A stretch of 57,389 nt of DNA, taken from an uncultured Bacteroidales bacterium (lineage in GTDB: Bacteria > Bacteroidota > Bacteroidia > Bacteroidales > Bacteroidaceae). How positions within the stretch are numbered: position 1 is the stretch's first letter; every line of letters starts with the position of its first letter. The translations under genes were made by a program, and so were the position numbers. Where the stretch lies: NCBI GenBank assembly GCA_902760345.1, contig CACWFY010000020.1:1-57389 (forward strand), given 5' to 3'. Of this stretch, positions 42,540 to 49,830 are shown piece by piece. The notes under the pieces are model-generated. The model saw nothing but the letters and a program-made list of their open reading frames with translations, searched no databases and was not told where the DNA came from.

Positions 42540-44516
42540 TTAAAACTTGAAATTCAATGAAAGTTGCCAACTGCGACCTGGCATCGGATAGCTGCGAACA
42601 ATCTCATACTGTTTGTCAAGCAGGTTCTTGACATCGAAGCGGATCTCAGCGACAGGTCTGCCGATATGGAACTTTCGCCAAGCGGTAAGTCCCAATTCCT
42701 CGTACTGTTCAATATTTGTTCCGTCAAGATGTTCATTGCTAGCCCAACGCTCACCGACGACATGAGCATTTACAGAGAAATTAACCCACGGATTCTCCCA
42801 AGCCAGCGAAGCTGCTCCCGTGTGTATGGGGATATAAGCTATCTGATTGTTGTAATAAGGTGACTCCTCATTGCTACGATTACGTGCCCGTTGCAGACTA
42901 TAGTTGCCGGCAAGAGTCAGTGTATGACGTCCGATATGCTGTACAACTTTGGCTGTAACATCCAGTCCCAGCACATGAACCTTGCCGACATTGACACATG
43001 TCCACACAAACATGTTGTAAGGAACTCCTACTATCATATCCGTCACCCAATTATAATAAAGGTCGGCCGTGGCAGTGACTTCTGCCGATGCGGAGAGTGC
43101 AGCATCCAATGTCATACCAAGGTTCAGTTGTTTGGTATTCTCTGCATTTAAGTTTTTGTTGCCGTAATGGAAGAAATAGTTTTCGTTGAAAGTCGGTGCG
43201 CGAAAGATATCCTTATAGGAAGCACGCAAGCGTAATTGTGGCAGTAGCTCATAGCTCAAGCTCAGAGACGGAGAGAGGCGACGCATATTTTCTGCGCTCT
43301 CGCCATCTGTGGCATCGTTAAAATAAAGCGAATAGAGCAGACGAGCCATCACTGTCAACTGTCCTTTGCTAAACTTAGCGGTAGCCGATTGCAGGATGGT
43401 ATTGCGATAAGGCCGTGTGTCGGTAGGCAGCGTAGAATTCAGATTGTTGTAGGCATAGTCTGCAGAATAGTCAAAAGCCCAATGTGCCGAGGGGGTATAG
43501 AGTAGACTGGCAGAACCATAGACCTCGCGCTGATAATAGTCGCCATCCTGCGACCAAGCAGCTACCATTCCGTCATCGTACAGCGATGCAGCCCAGTTGT
43601 ATTTCGCCAACAGCTTCAGCGACCAGTGCTCACCCCAGCGCTGCTGGAATGTCAGTTGTCCGAAGACATTACGGTCACGGAGTGTCTCGCGGCTGGTATT
43701 GCTATAGTAGAACACCTGACCAGGCAACTGACGGTCATTGTCGTAATAGTACACCTTGCCGCCCAACTGCGACGAGCCGCTGGTATTCCACAGGAAGTTC
43801 AGCTCCGCATGTCCACTGTTCATGCGACTGTTGTTTCGCCTGTCGTTGATAGTCTCTATACCATTCTTGATGGTATATGGATAGTCGTTCTTGGCATGGA
43901 CATACTCACCGACGACAGAGAAAGAGAAGCGATCAGACAAGCACTGCTCATAGCGCAGGAAGGGAGAGATGTAACCGAAGGAGCCTGCTTTCAGCTGTGC
44001 CGTCGTGTGTGGTTGCAGGTCGTTCGAGGGCTGGCGCAGTGTCTGTATAGTGAGGGTAGCGGGTGTGGTGGCGTTGCGTGCCGGTATAAAGATGTCTGCA
44101 TTGTCACCAACGGTCAGCGTCAGGTTGTCGACATTGTCCAGTGAGTAGCGCGACAGGTCTATCTCACCACTCTGACACTCAGAGAGCATGACGCCATCGT
44201 AGCTGACACCCGTATGCTTGGCACCAAAGCCACGCACACTGACGGTCTTCATGCCACCGGCACCACCATAGTCACGCAGCGTGATGCCCGGCAAGCGGTG
44301 TAGTGCGTCGGCCATATCCGTCACGCCCTGCACCAGCATGTCACGGCGGTCCAGTACGTGCATGGGTGCCGTACTTTGGAGGGCGCGCTGATGGCGGTCT
44401 TTGCTGATGGTGACCTCGCGCAAGTGATGCGTCTTGCCAGCAATAGTGTCTGTCTGAGCGACACTACACAACGGTATGCTGAACAAGATGACAAAAGACC
44501 ATAATATCTTCTTCAT
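42540..44516 (-). CDS. btuB: TonB-dependent corrinoid receptor (BtuB type)
   Basis: A 658-residue outer-membrane receptor: signal peptide to ~20, a plug domain (~45-160; TDMADALHRLPGITLRDYGGAGGMKTVSVRGFG) and a 22-strand barrel to the end, with terminal aromatic LSLNFKF. No carboxypeptidase-like N-terminal extension, unlike SusC. The size is that of BtuB. A cobalamin riboswitch in the leader assigns the substrate with good confidence. Confidence 0.92.
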   Translation of the reverse strand: MKKILWSFVILFSIPLCSVAQTDTIAGKTHHLREVTISKDRHQRALQSTAPMHVLDRRDMLVQGVTDMADALHRLPGITLRDYGGAGGMKTVSVRGFGAKHTGVSYDGVMLSECQSGEIDLSRYSLDNVDNLTLTVGDNADIFIPARNATTPATLTIQTLRQPSNDLQPHTTAQLKAGSFGYISPFLRYEQCLSDRFSFSVVGEYVHAKNDYPYTIKNGIETINDRRNNSRMNSGHAELNFLWNTSGSSQLGGKVYYYDNDRQLPGQVFYYSNTSRETLRDRNVFGQLTFQQRWGEHWSLKLLAKYNWAASLYDDGMVAAWSQDGDYYQREVYGSASLLYTPSAHWAFDYSADYAYNNLNSTLPTDTRPYRNTILQSATAKFSKGQLTVMARLLYSLYFNDATDGESAENMRRLSPSLSLSYELLPQLRLRASYKDIFRAPTFNENYFFHYGNKNLNAENTKQLNLGMTLDAALSASAEVTATADLYYNWVTDMIVGVPYNMFVWTCVNVGKVHVLGLDVTAKVVQHIGRHTLTLAGNYSLQRARNRSNEESPYYNNQIAYIPIHTGAASLAWENPWVNFSVNAHVVGERWASNEHLDGTNIEQYEELGLTAWRKFHIGRPVAEIRFDVKNLLDKQYEIVRSYPMPGRSWQLSLNFKF

Positions 44517-44644
44517 TCAAATGTTTTTTCCAAAAAGTGGAGAGACTCCCTGTCTCACGACATAAGCCTCTCCGAGACTTATATAATAATACACGTATCT
44601 CGCCTTACGGACCTAACCCCAGAGGTACAGAAGACGAATGGTAC

Positions 44645-44783
44645 AACAGGCAGGTATTCTGACTTGCAACCGGGTGGCGAACGTCTTCCCAATAATATCA
44701 GTGACATCGTGTTCACACCGCGAATGGCTGCTTACAGCTGCGGGACAGTCGGGGATTCTCACCCCGTTCCCTAACCTATTGCG
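44645..44783 (-). promoter_or_regulatory. Cobalamin riboswitch
   Basis: In minus-strand order: TTAGGGAACGGGGTGAGAAT with CCCC, then GACTGTCCCGCAGCTGTAA, then a peripheral stem ending GTCACTG, then TGGGAAGACG, and last the B12 box AAGTCAGAATACCTGCC (44649-44665). All are conserved AdoCbl riboswitch blocks in the right order. It controls btuB-DUF5074-btuF-btuC, off when corrinoid is present. A terminator or ribosome-site mask between 44517 and 44640 includes an AGAGGCTTATGTCGTGAGAC-type stem. Confidence 0.93.
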
Positions 44784-44787
44784 GGTG

Positions 44788-44855
44788 CAAAGGTAAGAAT
44801 AAACGAGCGAATAACCAAATTTATTTGGATATTTCACCATTTCTTATTACTTTTG
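44788..44855. promoter_or_regulatory. Divergent promoters for btuB and cobQ
   Basis: Leftward: TTTG (44816-44819), 20-bp spacer, TACCTTTG (44788-44795) directly before the riboswitch. Rightward: TTTG (44824-44827), 20-bp spacer, TACTTTTG (44848-44855), 5 bp before the cobQ ATG. The two -33 boxes form the palindrome CCAAATTTATTTGG. Only the leftward transcript contains the riboswitch. Confidence 0.7.
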
Positions 44856-44860
44856 CAGCA

Positions 44861-46363
44861 ATGAAACGTCGTCTACATCCTATCATGTTTGCCGGAACAG
44901 GCAGCGATGTCGGTAAGAGCATCGTGGCTGCCGCCTTCTGCCGTATCTTCCGACAGGACGGCTACAACCCAGCACCCTTCAAGGCACAGAATATGGCCCT
45001 GAACAGCTATGTAACACCTGACGGACTGGAGATAGGACGGGCACAGGCTGTACAGGCGGAAGCGGCGGGCATTCCCTGTCATACGGACATGAACCCGCTA
45101 CTGCTGAAGCCCAACTCCGACCATACCTCGCAGGTGGTGCTACACGGCAAGCCCATCGGCAACAAGGATGCCTACGATTACTGGGGAGCAGGCCGTGTGC
45201 AGCGAGATTTCGTCTCGCTGACCGGTCCCGACTTCCGCCATGAGGTCCATGCCGCCTTCGACCGTCTGGCCTCACGCTACAATCCCATTGTCATGGAGGG
45301 TGCCGGCAGCATTGCTGAGATCAACCTCCGCGACCGCGACTTGGTGAACATGTCGATGGCGCAGCATGCCAAGGCGGATGTCATCCTGGTGGGCGACATC
45401 GACCGTGGTGGTGTCTTTGCCAGTGTCTATGGCAGCATCATGTTACAGTCGCCAGAGGATAGGAGCCTCATCAAGGGCATCATCATCAACAAGTTCCGTG
45501 GCGACATGCGGCTGTTCGACGAGGGCCGCCGCATGCTGGAAGACCTCTGCGGCATTCCAGTCCTTGGCGTTATACCTTATTATAAAGATATCTATATCGA
45601 CGAAGAGGACTCGGTGAGTCTTGACAAGAAGCAGCGCCAACTGGCTGAGGGCAAGGTGAACATTGCCGTCATCCTGTTGCGGCATATCAGCAACTTCACC
45701 GACTTCGACACGCTGGAGCGTGACCCGCGCGTCAACCTCTTCTATACCAGCAACACCAGCGACTTGCAAGAGGCCGATATCATCATTCTGCCTGGCACCA
45801 AGTCGACACTCGACGACCTGCTGGAACTGCGCCGCAACGGTTGTGCACAGGCCATTCTGCGTGCTCATCGCAACGGCAAGTTGATTGTTGGCATCTGTGG
45901 CGGCTATCAGATGTTAGGACAGACCGTCAACGACCCCGACGGCATTGAAGGCAGCATCAGCAGTCTGCCAGGACTCGGTCTGCTACCCATCCATACCACG
46001 ATGACGGCCGAGAAGACTACGCGTCAAGTGACGTTCTCATTCAATGGGCAAACGTGCCAAGGCTACGAGATTCATCAAGGGGTCAGCGATACCGACCAGG
46101 CCATCCTGCAGACCGACCACTGCATCGGCACCTACATCCACGGCTTCCTCGACAATGCGCCCGTCATTGAACACCTATTGAAAGTCTCCCCCCGCCCTCT
46201 CCCAATAGAGGGGGAGCTGGCTCGCGCACCTTTCTCCCCTTCTTCTGGAGGGACGGGGGGAGGCTCCACCTTCAAAGACCAGCAGTACGACAAGTTGGCT
46301 GCGCATGTGCGGCAGCATGTCGACATGGATAAACTCTATCAAATCATCTCAGACCATGATTAA
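44861..46363 (+). CDS. cobQ: Adenosylcobyric acid synthase
   Basis: A 500-residue ATP-dependent amidase that converts cobyrinic a,c-diamide to cobyric acid. N-terminal dethiobiotin-synthetase-like domain with IMFAGTGSDVGKSIVAAAFC, AQNMALNS and VMEGAGSIAEINLRD; C-terminal glutamine amidotransferase domain with Cys in GICGGYQMLG and the distal His in GTYIHGFLDN. Between the His region and the C-terminal helix a palindromic insertion (46186-46262) is read in frame as SPRPLPIEGELARAPFSP and beyond. The start 44861 is fixed by the promoter. cobD follows with an 8-bp overlap. Confidence 0.95.
   Translation: MKRRLHPIMFAGTGSDVGKSIVAAAFCRIFRQDGYNPAPFKAQNMALNSYVTPDGLEIGRAQAVQAEAAGIPCHTDMNPLLLKPNSDHTSQVVLHGKPIGNKDAYDYWGAGRVQRDFVSLTGPDFRHEVHAAFDRLASRYNPIVMEGAGSIAEINLRDRDLVNMSMAQHAKADVILVGDIDRGGVFASVYGSIMLQSPEDRSLIKGIIINKFRGDMRLFDEGRRMLEDLCGIPVLGVIPYYKDIYIDEEDSVSLDKKQRQLAEGKVNIAVILLRHISNFTDFDTLERDPRVNLFYTSNTSDLQEADIIILPGTKSTLDDLLELRRNGCAQAILRAHRNGKLIVGICGGYQMLGQTVNDPDGIEGSISSLPGLGLLPIHTTMTAEKTTRQVTFSFNGQTCQGYEIHQGVSDTDQAILQTDHCIGTYIHGFLDNAPVIEHLLKVSPRPLPIEGELARAPFSPSSGGTGGGSTFKDQQYDKLAAHVRQHVDMDKLYQIISDHD
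46186..46262. repeat. Palindromic G/C-rich insertion read in frame (cobQ)
   Basis: Bounded by CTCCCCCCG (46186-46194) and its complement (46254-46262), with an inner stem CCCTCT/AGAGGG (46195-46200, 46207-46212). CobQ proteins normally run from GFLDN to the final helix without this Pro/Gly-rich stretch. It matches the partial element in the helicase gene at about 8626-8679. Confidence 0.7.
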
Positions 46364-47339
46364 AGGACACGGCGACGACGCCTACCAGTACCCGCACATC
46401 GTCTCAGACTTCTCGTCGAACATCTGTGCACAGAAGAGTCATCAGGCACTGATGGGCTATCTGGCTGCCCATCCTGAGTTCGCCAGCCACTATCCTGAAC
46501 CTGAGGCATGGTCGCTGGAGCAGCTGATTGCTGAACAACAGGACATCGCCCCTGAACAAGTCATCGTCACCAACGGGGCTACCGAGGCCATCTACCTCAT
46601 CGCACAGGCTTTCCCGCTGCAGGCCGACATTCCGCGCCCTACGTTCAGCGAGTATGAAGACGCCTGCCAACTGTTTCCCCGTACTGACGAGGAGCACCGC
46701 ATGCTGTGGCTCTGCAACCCAAACAATCCTACGGGCGACGTCTACGACCAGTCGGTGATAGACCGCATGATGGCGCAGTACGACCTGGTGGTTGTCGACC
46801 AGTCCTACGAGAACTATACCCACCATTTCATCATGCAGCCACGATGGGCAGCACGCATGCCGAACCTCATCCAGATTCACTCCTTCACCAAGACCTACGG
46901 AATACCGGGTTTACGACTGGGCTACATCACTGCACATGCCGCACTGACAGCTCATCTGCGCCACTTCCTGCGTCCTTGGAGTGTGTCGTCCCTGGCTATT
47001 GAGGCTGGCAAGTTCCTGCTACGCAATGACGAGTTGCGCTGTACGCCCGACCTGAACGAGGCCTGTCGGTTGCGCGACATGCTGCAACAGATTGACGGCA
47101 TCCTCACGCAAGAGACGCAGACCAACTTCATGCTTTGTCAGTTTGAGTCCGAACATACTGCCGCACAACTGAAGGACTACCTTGCCCGCCAGCACCATCT
47201 GCTCATTCGCGACGCCTCCAACTTCCGCGGACTCACCGCCCGCCACTTCCGCATTGCCGCCCAGACGCCAGCAGAGAATGATGCTTTGGTCAGCGCTATA
47301 CAAGAATTTGTTTTAATACATCAACAGGAATTACCATGA
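46356..47339 (+). CDS. cobD: Threonine-phosphate decarboxylase-like aminotransferase
   Basis: A 327-residue fold-type I PLP enzyme. HGDDAYQYPHIVSDFSSN is the usual opening of CobD; further landmarks are NGATEAIYLIAQAF, LCNPNNPTGDVYD, VVDQSYENY and the PLP-lysine region IHSFTKTYGIPGLRLGY. It should make (R)-1-aminopropan-2-ol phosphate for the nucleotide loop of cobalamin. The start ATG at 46356 overlaps the cobQ stop by 8 bp. Confidence 0.9.
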   Translation: MIKGHGDDAYQYPHIVSDFSSNICAQKSHQALMGYLAAHPEFASHYPEPEAWSLEQLIAEQQDIAPEQVIVTNGATEAIYLIAQAFPLQADIPRPTFSEYEDACQLFPRTDEEHRMLWLCNPNNPTGDVYDQSVIDRMMAQYDLVVVDQSYENYTHHFIMQPRWAARMPNLIQIHSFTKTYGIPGLRLGYITAHAALTAHLRHFLRPWSVSSLAIEAGKFLLRNDELRCTPDLNEACRLRDMLQQIDGILTQETQTNFMLCQFESEHTAAQLKDYLARQHHLLIRDASNFRGLTARHFRIAAQTPAENDALVSAIQEFVLIHQQELP

Positions 47340-48379
47340 ATTGCCAGCTATTTTTCATAAATATTATTCTTGATAATTCATGTTTAATTCATGATAATTC
47401 ATGTTCACTGATTCTTCACTCTTCACTCCTAATAGGCTGGTTTCTCGACCTGTTCTTGGGCGACCCTGCATGGCTACCCCATCCCGTAGTGGGCTTTGGC
47501 AAGATGATTGCCTTTGGCGAGCGTCGTCTGAACAAAGGGACACACCGCAAGCTGAAAGGTGCCCTCATGGCCATCGTCTATATAATAGGGGTATTTGTTG
47601 CCGTGTGGTTCCTGCGCACCCAATTAAGCATTATGCATTATGCATTAAGCATTGTCTTCGACGTAGTCGTCATCTTCTACTGCTTGGCAGGTACCACGCT
47701 CATCCGTGAGGTGCGCCAGGTATTCCTGGCTGTCGACCGTTCGCTGGAAGAAGGGCGCAGACAGGTGGCACGCATCGTAGGGCGCGACACCTCAGCACTC
47801 TCTGCGCAAGAGGTTCGCACGGCCGCCTTGGAGACCCTTGCCGAGAACCTCAGTGACGGCGTCATTGCCCCACTCTTCTGGTACATGCTCTTGGGAGTCC
47901 CTGGCATGATGGCGTATAAGATGGTCAACACCCTCGACTCCATGATAGGCTATAAGACCGACCGCTACCGCGACTTCGGCTGCTGGGCAGCACATATCGA
48001 CGACATCGCCAACTACATCCCCGCCCGTCTCACCGCCCTGCTGATGATTCTTGGCCATTGGCTATTAACCATTGGCCAAAAGCCAAAAGCTAAAAGCCAA
48101 AAGCCAATAGCTTTCGTCCGTCAATACGGACCGTGCCACGCCTCACCCAACAGCGGCTACCCCGAAGCTGCCCTGGCAGGCATCCTTAACTGTCGCTTCG
48201 GTGGTCCCCACTATTACTTCGGCCAACTGTTTGACAAACCCTATATCGGCACCAACGACCGCCCGCTGACCACCGACGACATGAAAACTGCCGTACGAGT
48301 GAATCGCACGGCAGAGGTGCTGATGGTCTTGTTTACCCTTGCAGTGTCTCTGTTGCCGTATTTATTTTTTGCTTACTAA
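47336..48379 (+). CDS. cbiB: Adenosylcobinamide-phosphate synthase
   Basis: A 347-residue membrane enzyme joining the aminopropanol arm to cobyric acid. Family landmarks: LDLFLGDPAWLPHPVVGFGKMI, ETLAENLSDGVIAPLFWY, AYKMVNTLDSMIGYK, and SPNSGYPEAALAGILNCRFGGPHYYFG. It starts with a 4-bp overlap with cobD. Two heptamer arrays are read in frame: 47623-47650 (LSIMHYALSI) and a 63-nt one at 48050-48112 that adds exactly 21 residues (GHWLLTIGQKPKAKSQKPIA) before VRQYGPCHASPNSG. The N-terminal ~35 residues are also repeat-derived in appearance, so the true start may lie further in. Confidence 0.92.
   Translation: MNCQLFFINIILDNSCLIHDNSCSLILHSSLLIGWFLDLFLGDPAWLPHPVVGFGKMIAFGERRLNKGTHRKLKGALMAIVYIIGVFVAVWFLRTQLSIMHYALSIVFDVVVIFYCLAGTTLIREVRQVFLAVDRSLEEGRRQVARIVGRDTSALSAQEVRTAALETLAENLSDGVIAPLFWYMLLGVPGMMAYKMVNTLDSMIGYKTDRYRDFGCWAAHIDDIANYIPARLTALLMILGHWLLTIGQKPKAKSQKPIAFVRQYGPCHASPNSGYPEAALAGILNCRFGGPHYYFGQLFDKPYIGTNDRPLTTDDMKTAVRVNRTAEVLMVLFTLAVSLLPYLFFAY
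47623..47650. repeat. Heptamer array inside cbiB, 4 units
   Basis: ATTAAGC, ATTATGC, ATTATGC, ATTAAGC. Falls in a membrane-segment region of CbiB. Same word family as the 7804 and 30954 arrays. Confidence 0.85.
48050..48112. repeat. 63-nt heptamer array inside cbiB, 9 units
   Basis: CTTGGCC, ATTGGCT, ATTAACC, ATTGGCC, AAAAGCC, AAAAGCT, AAAAGCC, AAAAGCC, AATAGCT. Nine units equal 21 codons, so the frame is kept. Confidence 0.85.
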
Positions 48380-48447
48380 TCAGGTACATGCCAGCGGATC
48401 ATGGGGATGGTTCTCTGATTTGTGTCAGAGATAGAAATTCGCAAAAT

Positions 48448-48528
48448 CTATTAACCTATTAACATAACATGCCTCAAACCCTTTGTACATCGGGGTTTGA
48501 GGCATGTTAAATGTTTGTTCAACTATTA
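48448..48528 (-). repeat. 81-bp dispersed hairpin element, copy B
   Basis: Inverted copy of 14049-14129, differing at a few positions. It starts 69 bp after cbiB and might also stop or stabilise that transcript, although no T run follows. Confidence 0.9.
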
Positions 48529-48589
48529 TAGTTCATTTAACCGACTCAGTGAAGTGCACCCAAAAGAGAGAAATACGAAGATAGGCTGC

Positions 48590-48660
48590 ATCTCGGAAAT
48601 ACAAAGAAAAACATGTTTTCCTTTGGTATTTCGCTCTATTTGCACTATCTTTGCACGCAG
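48590..48660 (+). promoter_or_regulatory. Dyad promoter element, second copy
   Basis: TTTG (48622-48625), 20-bp spacer, TATCTTTG (48646-48653). The ~70 bp around it match 27220-27295 closely, including the imperfect dyad centred on ACATGT and the stretch TTCGCTCTATTTGCAC. Confidence 0.65.
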
Positions 48661-48882
48661 AAAGCGTGCGAGTCTGCTCACGCTCGGCAGAATGAGCAAG
48701 CTCTTCTGCCCTCGCTTAATCGCAATTTTGTATGTCCGTCTGTCTCATGTGAAACAGGTACCTGTCACCTATTTCAATGGAATGTCTGGAACCAAGCGTT
48801 CTGCTGGAATGCAAGGAAGGTCCGTTTATTGAACATGAGGTAGTTGGCATATTGGAGAAAAAAAATAAAGTACAGACTATAG
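48654..48882 (+). other. Structured leader of the esterase gene, no supported gene
   Basis: About 230 nt between the promoter and the ATG at 48883. It begins with GCACGC/GCGTGC (48653-48658, 48664-48669) and a second hairpin GGCAGAA(T)GAG-CAAG-CTCTTCTGCC (48686-48710). A 12-bp palindrome ACAGGTACCTGT is at 48754-48765. An open frame from 48777 (MECLEPSVLLECKEGPF) runs past the esterase start in another frame; it looks protein-like for ~38 codons and may be a gene remnant. Confidence 0.4.
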
Positions 48883-49689
48883 ATGAAAAAGATATTATTC
48901 CTGCATGGTTTCTTTGCCAGCGGTCAGTGCGTACCTGCTGTGGCACTGAGAGAGGCATTTGAAGGGCGTGTAGAGGTGCTTACTCCCGACTTGCCAATAC
49001 ATCCACAGATGGCACTGGAAGGAATCCGAAACATCTGTGACAGAGAGCATCCCGACTTGTTGGTTGGTAACAGTTGCGGTTCGTTATATGCCCAGATGCT
49101 GGCGCCCATCGTTGGAATACCGGCCCTGCTTGGCAACCCACATTTTCAGATGACGGCATTTCTGAAGGAACGTATCGGTTCGCATGAATACAAAGCACCA
49201 CGCAAGGACGGCAACCAGCAATTTGTTATCGATGAATCCCTGATACAGGAGTTTGCAGAGTTGGAAACCATTCAATTCCGCTATTGCAATCCCTACTACA
49301 AAGACAAAGTATGGGGATTGTTCGGTGAACAAGACACTCTTGCTCACTTCGAGCCACTGTTTTTGGAGCATTACAACCATTCATTCCACTTTCCTGGTGC
49401 TCACACTCCAACGGCAGAAGAAGTACACACATGGTATATTCCAATGATAGAGAAGATGCTGATGCAATATCCACTTCCAGAGGATGGAATTCGCTACTTT
49501 CAGCATTTCAAAGGAGGCAATTACCGCTACATTCGCACAGCTTTCGACTCAGAAACTAAGGAGCGAATGGTCATCTACCAAGCCTTGTATGGAGAAAAAC
49601 AATACTGGGTACGTCCAGAGAAGATGTTTTTCGAGAATATTGAGCGTAACGGACGTACCTTTGCACGATTTAGAGAGATTGAGAAATAG
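48883..49689 (+). CDS. YqiA-type esterase fused to a DUF1653 domain
   Basis: A 268-residue two-domain protein. Residues 1-~190 are an alpha/beta hydrolase of the YqiA/YcfP group: ILFLHGFFASGQ, nucleophile Ser in LLVGNSCGSLYA, Asp in LFGEQDTLAHF and His in FPGAHTPTAEE. Residues ~200-266 are a DUF1653 domain (YFQHFKGGNYRYIRTAFDSE, VIYQALYGEKQYWVRPEKMF), usually a free small protein. The fusion suggests a shared ligand. Stands alone behind a long leader. Confidence 0.85.
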   Translation: MKKILFLHGFFASGQCVPAVALREAFEGRVEVLTPDLPIHPQMALEGIRNICDREHPDLLVGNSCGSLYAQMLAPIVGIPALLGNPHFQMTAFLKERIGSHEYKAPRKDGNQQFVIDESLIQEFAELETIQFRYCNPYYKDKVWGLFGEQDTLAHFEPLFLEHYNHSFHFPGAHTPTAEEVHTWYIPMIEKMLMQYPLPEDGIRYFQHFKGGNYRYIRTAFDSETKERMVIYQALYGEKQYWVRPEKMFFENIERNGRTFARFREIEK

Positions 49690-49800
49690 AAACATAAATA
49701 AAAATAGAATGATGCAAGAGTTTCAGCCGGCAGTATGATTTACGAACTCTTTATTTGTTAAATAATTCAGCAAAAGTAGAGAAAATTCGGCTTTTATTGG

Positions 49801-49808
49801 TAACTTTG
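49801..49808 (+). promoter_or_regulatory. -7 box of the DUF362 gene
   Basis: TAACTTTG, 22 bp before the ATG at 49831. Confidence 0.5.
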
Positions 49809-49830
49809 TGCCCAAATTTTAATTGTATTT

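Noticed and set aside
44613-44840. 75-codon minus-strand frame upstream of btuB
   Set aside because: It lies over the cobalamin riboswitch, whose conserved blocks explain the sequence.
48777-48962. Gene starting MECLEPSVLLECKEGPF ahead of the esterase
   Set aside because: Looks protein-like for ~38 codons, but runs out of frame through the esterase start and has no recognised family; kept only as a possible remnant in the leader entry.
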